DNA from: Euglena gracilis
Taxonomy: Eukaryota > Euglenida > Euglenophyceae > Euglenales
Length of the DNA stretch: 64,000 nucleotides
Assembly: GCA_039621445.1 (NCBI GenBank)
Contig: CP154955.1
Span: 27,889,679 to 27,953,678 of the forward strand
Direction: 5' to 3'
Both the position numbers and the translations under genes were made by a program. Below are positions 55,135 through 63,797 of the stretch, one piece after another (positions within the stretch are counted from its first letter, which is position 1; each line of letters begins with the position of its first letter). The notes under the pieces were generated by a model that ran no database searches, was not told where the DNA came from, and saw only the letters and a list, made by a program, of their open reading frames with translations.

Positions 55135-55341
55135 CTGTGCTGGTGTGGGGTGGTCGACCCCCATCGCCCGGGAGATGGGGGGTGGGGTCAACTTCCCCAC
55201 CCCCCATGGCATCCCCCAAGGAAAAAAAATTTGGCGCCGAAAAAATATAACCTAAAAATAAGTGCCCCTGGTATGGGAAGGGGGGGTCGGACCCGCCCCC
55301 CCCACCACCCATATGGTTTGGGAGATTGCCGTACAGCCCTG
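55130..55341. mobile_element. CAGGGCTGT-type MITE abutting the transmembrane exon
   Basis: The right end GTACAGCCCTG matches 27199-27476. The left end CGGAGCTGTGCTGG is a diverged inverted copy. Flanks GGCGGGTG and GGTGGGTA agree at six of eight positions, an aged duplication. Inside are opposed C/G blocks and TTTGGCGCCGAAAA. Confidence 0.6.
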
Positions 55342-55559
55342 GGTGGGTATGCCCGGGGGTCCGTCACCGTGGTCCAACCTGAGGCGCAAGGACAACAGAC
55401 CGCGGACCAAGAGGACCCCCCACACCCGATGACCCTCCGATGCATAAAAAGACGAAAACGGAGACTGGGCTTCTTTTTACCAAACCCGGGGGAGTGTTGT
55501 GCTATGGGGTGCCGGTCCACAGCAGGCAACCCTCCCAGGGGGGGGGGTCGGGTTTGGAC

Positions 55560-55916
55560 CATACCATTGCTTAGCTACCCCGGGGGGGAGGGTGGGTCAC
55601 TTTCCACTCCGAAAAACCAGTCAGTCACTTTTTTTCGGCCAAGCCAGTCAGTCACTTTACCCCCTCCCCGGGGGGGGGGGGTCGGCCACTCAGAAAAACC
55701 AGTCACTTTTTGGCCTTTCAAAGCCATTTTCGGCCAAAATTTTCTCCGGCGCCTTCGGCGCCGGTTGGCACTCAGCCACTTTTGGGTGATTTCTGGCCAA
55801 CCCCACCCCCGGGGGGAGGGGGCTGACGCCCAAACAGCACGTCAGTCACTCTGAAAAAAACCAGTCAGTCACCCCCCCGGGGGGGTGGGGTGGGACAGGT
55901 GTTAAGCAATGGTCTG
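55560..55916. mobile_element. hAT-like MITE, CAATTGCTTA family, copy 3
   Basis: 357 bp from CATACCATTGCTTAGC to TTAAGCAATGGTCTG with a perfect 8-bp duplication GTTTGGAC (55552-55559, 55917-55924). Interior CAGTCAGTCACTTT units and the hairpin GGCGCCTTCGGCGCC. Intronic in the large gene. Confidence 0.93.
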
Positions 55917-56865
55917 GTTTGGACCCTGGTGCATGCCCACCAAGCCAATGTCCCCTTAAAAGTGGAGATTTTCGGGCCCCAATGCCCTCGGTGCCCCCTG
56001 CCTGCCCATTGCACCCCAGGGGGGGGGGGGGTGCGACCTTCTGTAAACAGAAGCCTGGTGGAACAGGATGTTCCAGAAATACAGGTGGAAACAGATGTGC
56101 ATGCACACAGGATCCTATGCCTTAATGACCGAATGAACGAAATACTGGTTTGCTGAAACCCGGGGGGGGGGTCCAATTTTCACCTCAAACTGACTGAACA
56201 TGGGCATACCAAAAATTTTTGACCCATAGCAATGCGTATGCACAAAACGTTTGTGCAGAGAGATTTCGCAAAATATTCATCACCTCTGGCGAAAAACCAT
56301 TGCCAACAAAGTTTACTCTGAAATATCAACCTTGCCGAGGGAGTTCTGGTGTACTTTCCACACTCAATTATATTTGCTTTGCACTAACGAGCCTAAATCA
56401 TTTCGATCCTTTCTACTATTTACTTAAATAGTAGAAATACTTTCGATCTATTTCGGGCCAAGTCGGTGCATTTTGACATCTCTGAGACAAAGCTGTGTTA
56501 AAACATACTGCCCAAATTTCCATTGACAAACCTATTATGATCCTAGGCCAGATCCTAAACTTACGCTGGAAGCCAGTTCATTTCCTTACACAGAACATAA
56601 TAATATTACAAGAAATACCATCATCACCACCACCAAGTTGTGGATGTATAATAAATACGTAAAAAGCGTAACTGGGCCTGCTCTTTTTAAAGCCCTGGCA
56701 AACTGCATACGGGGATACCCAAAATACTACCAAAACTTGGCTCCCATTTCAGAGCCCCGTTACTGATTTTTATGAATGTGTTGATTTATCAGCCCCCATC
56801 ATTTGTACATGTTGCTATAGCTCCAATGCTACAGCTGTGTTTATGTGTATGTTAGAATACATCTT

Positions 56866-57484
56866 ACCCTCCCCCCCCCCCTATGTCCAACGACCGGTAA
56901 CCTCTGTCCTCTGACCGGGGGGCGGTCGTTGGACATAGGGTAGTGACCAAAAAGGTGTCCTCTGACCAGGGGGGGGTGGTCGTTGGACACGGGGTAGGGA
57001 AAAAAAGTTTGCCGAAACCCCCCCAAACAGGTCAGAATCTTCCTTCCAGCGCTTCGCGCCCCCATTTCCAGCCCTGTCAAAACGTACCTTCACGCCGCGG
57101 GATTTCCCAAAAAAAAAGACAAAGATACCCAGTCGACAATCCCTGCATTCCATCAACCATCTTCACTCCATCATACAACCTAGCAAACACCCGAAAATGT
57201 CATGGTGGAATGTTGGGAGTGTGGTGAAGCTCCTTCAACAATCGCAAGCACTATCTCCCCGGTGGAGCGCTCGTAATGCACAAAACTCCCCAGAGGGAAT
57301 ATTTTAATGGACGATGGGCGGCAGGGTAGAGGACAAGGGCGGAAGAAAAGCTGTTTAGGGCTGGCAAACCTCTGGTTTTCACACACCTGCAAAAAAAAAA
57401 CATCAAACCTCCGAAAAGGTGTCCTCTGACGGGGGGGGTGGTCGTTGGAAATAGGGGGGTCGTTGGACATAGGGGGGGGGGTAC
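56866..57484. repeat. Inverted GTCGTTGGACATAGGG repeats around an exon
   Basis: CCCCTATGTCCAACGACC at the left and its complement at the right, with extended C/G runs. Inside are further copies of GGTGTCCTCTGAC and GGTCGTTGGACA (about 56927, 56979 and 57440). The left block alone forms a hairpin with an 18-bp stem (56881-56940). The exon at 57191-57386 lies between the arms. Confidence 0.7.
57191..57386 (-). CDS. Ectodomain exon X, WMDG-repeat gene
   Basis: 196 bases after the excellent acceptor TTTGATGTTTTTTTTTTGCAG, phase 0 in, one trailing base out, donor ATTTTCGG/GTGTTT. Frame: VCENQRFASPKQLFFRPCPL, then FVHYERSTGEIVLAIVEGAS. Four Cys residues in the first half suggest an extracellular fold. 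It joins the transmembrane exon in phase (split Ala codon). If the donor is missed, a stop follows five codons after it. Confidence 0.55.
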
Positions 57485-58070
57485 AAGAAATGACACTCGG
57501 GGGGGGGGGGGGTTTGGCGAAATGGGGGTTGAAAAGCCCAGAAGGGGGCGGACTGTAATGCTGGGGGCATGGTCGGCTGTGACGGGGTAAGATTCTTTTG
57601 ATCCAGTTGAATGGAAATTCTGAAATGAGATGACCGGCTCCCCCCCCCCCCCCCCGGAAACCGTCTCCAGACAAATTGGAGACAGGAAGTCACAAGGACA
57701 GGTCAGCCAGTATAGGACAAAAAAACACAATTTCCCACACGGGTCAGGTCAGGTCAGGTCAGGAACAAAGTTAACAGGTTCGACTCCCCATCAAACACAA
57801 AAAGAAACTGGAGAAATCGTTGTTTTAACATGTTGTTGGTTTAACATGTTTTTGCGATCAGAAGCCCGAAAAATGTTCGCATTTTTTTCAACCAAACAAA
57901 CTGCCTTGCTTCAACAAAAAAAGATTTCTGAAAAAAAACTGTGCTAGGAGACAGGTCAGTGGGTGGGATTGCAGGCCCATACGGTTAAAGAGGGCAGAGA
58001 AGGGAGAGAATTCCGGGAGGGCAGTTTTCCGGAGGGGGGGGGTATTGGATGCCTTCCAAACGAGGCACAC

Positions 58071-58242
58071 CCAGCCGCTTCACGAGGCAGTGCCCAGACA
58101 GAGGGCTCCGCGGCACGGTCTCGTAGGCGCTGCCGTCCTCCAGCTGGTCCTTGAACATGCAGTCCTGGAGGGCGGGGTTGGAGGCGAGGGGCATCACGAT
58201 GCGGTACGTGCTGGACAAGGGCTCGATGGGGGTGGCGTTCCC
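58071..58242 (-). CDS. Ectodomain exon E, WMDG-repeat gene
   Basis: Acceptor GCCTGCACCTGCCACAG, phase 0, frame GNATPIEPLSSTYRIVMPLA, then SNPALQDCMFKDQLEDGSAY and SPLSGHCLVKRL. Donor options CGGCTGG/GTGTGC (one trailing base) or three nucleotides on at CTGGGT/GTGCCT (phase 0). The phase-0 choice joins exon X in frame; the other would join the transmembrane exon directly, so alternative splicing is possible. RIVMPLASNPAL slightly resembles ACOT9-type thioesterases, but the next motif is absent, so no function is assigned. Confidence 0.6.
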
Positions 58243-58578
58243 CTGTGGCAGGTGCAGGCTGGCCCGGTGATGGCAACGGCCCGCTCCACTTTGTCCGCCA
58301 CCTGGAGTGCTTTGCCATGTTCGAGTTGGGACATGGGAACGCTTCTTTTAGGACCCTCCGGGGAGGACGGTCCCCCACCCGGCGCGGGACCCCCTGGGGA
58401 CCCCTCCAAATGTCAGGCCGTCTAAGGGCATTTCCCAAAAAAAAAATTCGGTGCGTCAAAACCCATCCCCGGACCTCCGGCCCGAGACCTCCCCTGGGTA
58501 GGGGAGTGACGAACAGGCAGCAATGAACCATACGGCCCCCAGATCGTAATCAATCCAGCGGATTCAAAAAAAAAATAG

Positions 58579-58723
58579 GTTATTGATGGAATAGTGGTGG
58601 GGTCAGGTCTAGGAATAGGAGTCAGGTCTAGCTTTAGGCCTAAATTATGGATTAATGTTAGGTGAACAAGTTAGGCCTAAAGTAGGCCGAAACTGCTACC
58701 CCTCACCCTATTCCATCAGTAAC
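58579..58723. mobile_element. TTATTGATGG-type MITE, copy 2
   Basis: 145 bp, inverted ends GTTATTGATGGAATAG and CTATTCCATCAGTAAC (15 of 16 bases pair), TTTAGGCCTAAA-type words inside. The first copy is at 29938-30054. Confidence 0.85.
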
Positions 58724-58799
58724 AAAATAATCTTGACCTCCTTGGACTGGTTATACGACTTTTCTGGGGGGGGGCGTATAACCAATGGCAGCCACATGT

Positions 58800-58858
58800 A
58801 ATAATACAATATAATAATAATAATAATAATAATAATATAATAATATAATATAATAATA

Positions 58859-58890
<32 letters not shown>

Positions 58891-58939
58891 GAATAATATA
58901 ATAATTAAGAATATATAATAAGTATATAATAATAATAAT

Positions 58940-58986
<47 letters not shown>

Positions 58987-58997
58987 AATAATATAAT

Positions 58998-59064
<67 letters not shown>

Positions 59065-59360
59065 CCTAATAATAATAATAATAATATAATCCTCTAATAA
59101 TAATAATAATAATAATAATCCTAATAATTAATAATAATAATCCTCCTAATCCTCCTCCTCCTCCTAATAATCCTCCTCCTCCTCCTAATCCTCCTCCTAT
59201 ATCCTCCTCCTCCTAATCCTTAATAATATAATCCTCCGCCTCCTCCTCCTCCTCCTCTCCTCCTATCCTCATCCTCCTCCTCTCCTCCTCCTAATTCCTC
59301 CGCCTCCTCCTCCTCCTTCCTTCCTCCTCCTTGTCCTCCTCCTCCTCCTTTCCTCTCCCC
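58800..59360. repeat. (AAT)n passing into (TCC)n microsatellite
   Basis: More than 300 bases of AAT/ATAA units to about 59130, a mixed zone with AATCCT, then TCC units to 59360. One of the longest simple repeats in the window. Confidence 0.98.
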
Positions 59361-59379
59361 TCCTGATATTGGCCGGCAG

Positions 59380-59536
59380 ATGATAAGCTGTTCACTTTCA
59401 CAACATGTGAATCAGAATGGCATAGCCTGTGCAGAAGCCACAACCGCCATAAGACGCCTTCGACTTGATCTCTGGGCCCGTCAAAGAGGCAGTTGTAGCC
59501 ACCCCTCCGCAGATGTGGTGAAAAAGCAAGGTCCAG
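59380..59536 (+). CDS. Candidate plus-strand exon beside microsatellite
   Basis: The TCC repeat supplies a pyrimidine tract for the acceptor CTGATATTGGCCGGCAG. 157 bases are open (MISCSLSQHVNQNGIACAEA, then TTAIRRLRLDLWARQRGS) to a consensus donor GGTCCAG/GTAAGC. It runs against the large minus-strand gene. No homology. It may be a chance pair of sites. Confidence 0.25.
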
Positions 59537-59726
59537 GTAAGCTGAGCTCTTTGGTGAAGAAATATGGGAGTTTTTGAAAGGGTCATCAATCCAGACATCC
59601 CAATTTGACCCCACCCTGCCCTGCCACGGCACCCTTTAAGGCCCAGCTGACCCTTAGGATCCATAAAAGGTGTCCCCAAAGGTTTATTTTTCGGTGACTA
59701 ATTGATTACTTTCCATTTGCATTGCA

Positions 59727-61041
59727 CAGGGGGGGGGAATTATGGTCCGCATTATTCCGCATTTTTCCGCATTATTCCGCATTATTCCGCATTTTTCCGC
59801 ATATTTTCCGCATTTTTTTGTAAATTCTCCGCATTTTTCCGCATTTTTGCATTTGACCGCATTTTTTCCGCATTCTTCCGCATTTTCCCGCATTTTTCCG
59901 CAAAATTTCCGCATTTATCCCGCATTTTCCGCATTTTTTTCATAATTACCGCATTTTTGCGCATAATTTCCACATTTTTCCGCATAATTTCCGCATTTTT
60001 TTGTGAATTTTTGCTTGTTATTTGTATGACTATTTGATGAACGTCAACCAAGCTTTTGCTCAATCACGTTGTTACAATGGTTTTTTTGACATAATCTTTT
60101 TTGAGCAATCGCTTTTCATCAAGGCACTTTGGACAATTTCATCTGTGCAGTTTTCACCCCGCTTGGAAGAGCAACTGACCCTTCTTTCATCGTTCAGGAC
60201 CCTTTTTTTTCAAAAGGGTCCTAGTTCAGGTGCAAGCCCAGTTTCTGCGTGATATGTTCATCAGAGTTTTGAAATCGTTGCAGGACGGTTTGAATGTCCG
60301 CTTTGAGAAAAGCAAGGAACAAATTGAGTTTTACCGTCAATTTCGCGTGCTCAACCCAAATAATTTGCCTCTTATGTCATCAGTTCCCGCAGATTACTCA
60401 GCGTTGCGTTTGGATGGATGTGATGAAGATTTCATACAATATTTGCAATGCACAAAAAGGGATATTGACGGCCCAGAGGAGTTAATTGACTGGTGTAAGA
60501 CACATCGGCCATCTCTTTTTCGTGAACGTGTTTTGTTTCTGATTTCCTCCCCGGTCGTCACTGCAAGTGTGGAAAGGTTTTTTTCCATTTGCGGACAGCT
60601 GGATGCCGATCAGTGGGCTTTGTCACAAAATGCATTCATGCTTCAATTTAATGGTGATTTGTCTGGGCGTTTCACCTTCCTCTGACCTGTTCGCATTGTT
60701 TATTTGCGTCCGCGTCTTTTGAACAATGGACATACTGCCGCTGAACATTTTTATTGTGCTTTGTTTTTCCATTGCATTTTGGTGACTTCTGGCAAGCTTG
60801 GGCATCAGCGATGGAAATCAAATAGCATCGGGACCCTGCATATTGTGAGGCAGAAATATATCTGTCCTCTCCATGTGACCTGGGACTCCACATAATTTCG
60901 GCATATTTTTTCCGCATTTTTCGCATTTTTCCGCAGATTTTCCGCATTTTTTTCCCGCATAATTTCCGCATTTTTCCGCATTTTTCCGCATAATTTCCGC
61001 ATTTTTCCCCGCATGCCAGACCGCATAATTCCCCCCCCCCT
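59727..61041 (+). mobile_element. hAT transposon with partial transposase
   Basis: About 1.3 kb. Inverted ends CAGGGGGGGGGAATTATG and its complement, flanked by GCATTGCA at 59719-59726 and 61042-61049 (8 bp if the last G is counted as target). Inside both ends are dense CCGCATTTTT units in the same orientation (59745-60000 and 60900-61015), between them a hAT C-terminal frame. Far shorter than an autonomous hAT element, so probably an internally deleted derivative. Intronic in the large gene. Confidence 0.93.
60230..60685 (+). CDS. hAT transposase C-terminal part (hATC dimerisation domain)
   Basis: 151 codons, open to TGA. The segment LISSPVVTASVERFFSICGQ, then LDADQWALSQNAFMLQFNGD, has the SxERxFS...L/LS..N...L pattern of the hAT C-terminal dimerisation and insertion domain. 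The catalytic N-terminal two thirds (BED finger, RNase H-like core with most acidic residues) is not found upstream in the element. The first ATG in frame is near 60254; an upstream exon joined at CCCAG/TTTCTG is possible. Not expected to be an active transposase alone, but the frame is intact. Confidence 0.88.
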   Translation: MQAQFLRDMFIRVLKSLQDGLNVRFEKSKEQIEFYRQFRVLNPNNLPLMSSVPADYSALRLDGCDEDFIQYLQCTKRDIDGPEELIDWCKTHRPSLFRERVLFLISSPVVTASVERFFSICGQLDADQWALSQNAFMLQFNGDLSGRFTFL

Positions 61042-61392
61042 GCATTGCATTGCATTTTCTTTGACATTTGCATGTCAATTTGAATTTGCCTCCCCCACCA
61101 TCATCCACATATTTCTGACAAATCAATTTTTTGACCCCAACTTCGACACAGCTTCAACCCCCGCCGACTTAATAACGTATGTAGGGGCAAAATGCAATTT
61201 TCATAAATTTGGGAGGCGCCTTTTAAAAAAATCTGGAAACAGGATGAGGGATGATCGGAAGTCATTGCACACCCCAAGTTGTGTGGGAATGACATCCTTT
61301 TCCCATTGGCAGTGGGCTATTGGTCTCGGTTTGGTGGTTGCCCGAGCGGTTAAAAATGGGAGGTTGTTCAGCCCGGTGAGCACAACCCTCAC

Positions 61393-61641
61393 AAAAGCAG
61401 GGACCCCGGCAGAGGTGTGGGTGGCCCCGATCCGGACCGAGGCCAGGGTCATGATCTCCGGCAGCTGCGGCTGGATGCTGTCGAACCACGCGCGGTTGTA
61501 CAGCAGGAACTGCAGGAGCTCTGCCCCGCCCTCGGGGAGCCGGCCGGGGTCGTTGTACAGGAGCCGGGAGAAGTTGGCGCCGAACTCGTCCCGGTAGGCC
61601 GTCAGCGAGCACACCGTGAAGCCCCAGCACCGCAGCGCCAT
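61393..61641 (-). CDS. Candidate first or early coding exon of the WMDG-repeat gene
   Basis: ATG at 61641 (CCCAATGG context, in-frame stop just upstream) opens 83 codons to the donor CTGCTTTT/GTGAGG, phase 0, which fits the next exon. TAYRDEFGANFSRLLYNDPG, then GGAELLQFLLYNRAWFDSIQ. Strong GC3 bias in this frame. No signal peptide is obvious, so it may instead be an internal exon with an unseen acceptor. No domain recognised. Confidence 0.6.
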
Positions 61642-62044
61642 TGGGAGGCCAGGTCAGTTTGGTTCAGACAGGTGCTGACGATTTGGAGCTGTAATCCCAG
61701 CAAACCCTGGGGGGGGGGGGTCGGCCACGCTGGATGGAAAGAAAAATTGAGCACGACCTGGAAAACAAGGCCCAAAATTATCCGCTGTCTTTAACACCTT
61801 GGTCACTTGGTAGTTTTTTTTTTTGGCGACACCCCCACTGGTTTTGGTTTGGTCAAAACCAGTCAACCACTCTTAAAAAATTACAGTCACCCCCTGTGCG
61901 CACTGTGGCTGTTTGCTTGGTGCCTTTTCTCCCCTCTCATGGCCTGGCACTGTTTTTTCGCCTCTGGCCCTTTTTGTCTGTGTGAGTGTCACCCCTCCCC
62001 ATTTCCAGGTGAGGGGGGTTCGGCAACTGACCACCTGCCCCCCC

Positions 62045-62285
62045 CCCCCCGGGGAACTGTCACCTGACAACCTGTCCCATCGTGAAAGGTTGGCTGGCAC
62101 CGGGACACTGACAACGTCCTATCGTACCAAAGACCTTGACAGTTTCCCAGGCGGGACCCTGACAGTTTGACAGATAGGCACTTCAAGGGGAAAACAATGC
62201 AAAATGACACCCTGACAGGTTGTCCAGTGCCAGGGACCCTGACAACTTCCCCCATACCCTGACAAGTACCCTGACAGGTTCTCCA
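62045..62285. repeat. ACCCTGACAgg/aaCTT interspersed motif cluster
   Basis: At least eight copies of CTGACA or TTGACA within 240 bp, mostly as ACCCTGACAACTT or ACCCTGACAGGTT, at irregular spacing. A related CAACCTGGCA pair lies near 63340-63375. Confidence 0.6.
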
Positions 62286-62497
62286 AAAAAACAACAACAA
62301 ACAGAAGGGTCACCAGATCTGTGGATTATCGCTTGTCGATGTGTTCTTTTGGGATTGTATTGTATTCTTTAAAACAATTGGGTCATTTTTCGATGGGTTC
62401 AGTGGTTTGTTTCAACCATAGCGGCGGCGGCCAGCAAGGTCCAATCACAGAGAAATAGCGTGTTCTAATATGTTCGCCGCCACCAGCTGGTACTCAC

Positions 62498-62669
62498 CAC
62501 TTGTCACGCAATTGCAGGAAAATGTTGGAATTGGTTGCTTCGGAAATCACGTTGTGGATGAAAGAGACTTTCTCCATTCCACTGAAGCAAACCACAAGTG
62601 TTTGCAGAACGTTGTCCCGCGCCATCCAATGCAACCAGAGCGAAGAGACCGCCGGCTTCACAGGCACTG
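62498..62669 (-). CDS. Candidate exon upstream of the WMDG-repeat gene
   Basis: The consensus donor GACAAGTG/GTGAGT ends 172 bases reading VPVKPAVSSLWLHWMARDNV, then LQTLVVCFSGMEKVSFIHNV and SEATNSNIFLQLRDK. Acceptor GACCTATGGCCACAG with two leading bases, two trailing. Hydrophobic helical character; no family recognised. Its phase does not join the 61.6-kb ATG directly, so it may belong to a different gene or a missing exon lies between. Confidence 0.5.
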
Positions 62670-62719
62670 CTGTGGCCATAGGTCAGAGGTGGAGGTGTCC
62701 AGCGGGTCGGACTGCACAC

Positions 62720-62798
62720 AGTCAACGTCGCGAAATGCGGCCAGCTGCACTTTGGCCACCATCAGCGCAGTCACATACTCCACAAGTGTCATTCCCTC
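62720..62798 (-). CDS. Candidate exon upstream of the WMDG-repeat gene
   Basis: Acceptor CCATCTTTTCTGTCAG, phase 0, frame EGMTLVEYVTALMVAKVQLA, then AFRDVD. The donor GTTGACT/GTGTGC (one trailing base) would join the next exon in phase over a 50-bp intron. Without that intron the frame runs to a stop 19 codons later. Confidence 0.45.
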
Positions 62799-63440
62799 CT
62801 GACAGAAAAGATGGGGGGTTTGAAATGATATCTTGAAAATGGCGTTTCATTTTTTCCCTTCAAATTGAACAGGTACAAAAATTCAAAAAAACAAATGCGG
62901 TGACAATATTGCTCTCATACATGATAAAATGATGATAAATTGGTGGGGACCAAGTCTGTAGGGATGGGATGAAATTTGACTTTTTGAAGTGGGATAAACG
63001 GATTTCAAAATAACTTCATAGATACAGCAATTGTTCAAGCGCACCTCCATTGCTTGAGGAGCAAATTTCCTTCTGGAGCTCTTTGCTGGTGGAGTGGCCA
63101 GGGGCAAAGCCTCGCCACAGTGAAAACAACTTGCAGGGGTCGAAAAACCCCAACCACTCCACAACCCATTTTTTCCACCAATGCCGTCAAAGCTAGAGAA
63201 GCGGACACGTCATTGGGATTCCATCCCCCCGCCCGGGAACTGTCACCAGACAGCTGACCAATACATGGCACCGGCCGAGCTGTCACGACAGGGAATGGTT
63301 GATTCCATTGTTTAAGGTCCATGGGACCCACAACCTGGCACTTTCCCGTCCCCAAGGAAATTCAACCTGGCAGATTCCTTGTGATAACACGTTGGGTGGT
63401 ACCAGAGATCCCAACAGTTTGTTGGGCCGATTCCCTGACC

Positions 63441-63797
63441 AGGGTCCAAATATAAGGCAGGTGGGGGGGTTGGACCCCTCTCCAGCACAGGACAGGTCCA
63501 GGACGGGGGACACCCCCCCCCCACTTAAACAGTGTGTGGTCTGGGTGACTGATTTTTGGCCCAGTGCAAAGTGCCAGGCCGAAATCCGTGCGCCACAAAA
63601 TCGGCCAAAAATACCGTTGCAGTTTTTGTTTGTCAGAAATTTGTCAGAAAATTGCTAGAAATCAGCCCAAAGCTGCAAAGCGCCGGAAGGTGAAAATTTT
63701 GTCCTTTTTGGGGTCCTTGGGGGGTCCGAACCAGGGTCTGGGGGGGGGGGGGCACCTCCCCACCTAAACTCTGTACACCCTCTTTAGATTGAACCCT
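63441..63797. mobile_element. Decayed MITE related to the 41.2-kb element
   Basis: Ends CAGGGTCCAAATATAAGG and CTTTAGATTGAACCCTG correspond to the TIRs of 41195-41579. It shares CACCTAAACNNTGT-type blocks and C/G runs. Flanks show no duplication. The right end abuts the exon-like sequence that follows. Confidence 0.65.

Noticed and set aside
58071-58242. ACOT9-like acyl-CoA thioesterase
   Set aside because: Only about a dozen residues (YRIVMPLASNPAL) resemble the family, and the following conserved VRxG segment is missing.
59782-61073. Minus-strand frames rich in Lys-Asn-Ala-Glu-Lys
   Set aside because: Translations of CCGCATTTTT arrays of the hAT element, with no conserved residues.
61338-61360. 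TGCCCGAGCGGTTAAA, like a tRNA-Leu/Ser D-arm (A box)
   Set aside because: No anticodon arm, T-arm or acceptor stem of the right spacing follows. Isolated A-box resemblance only.
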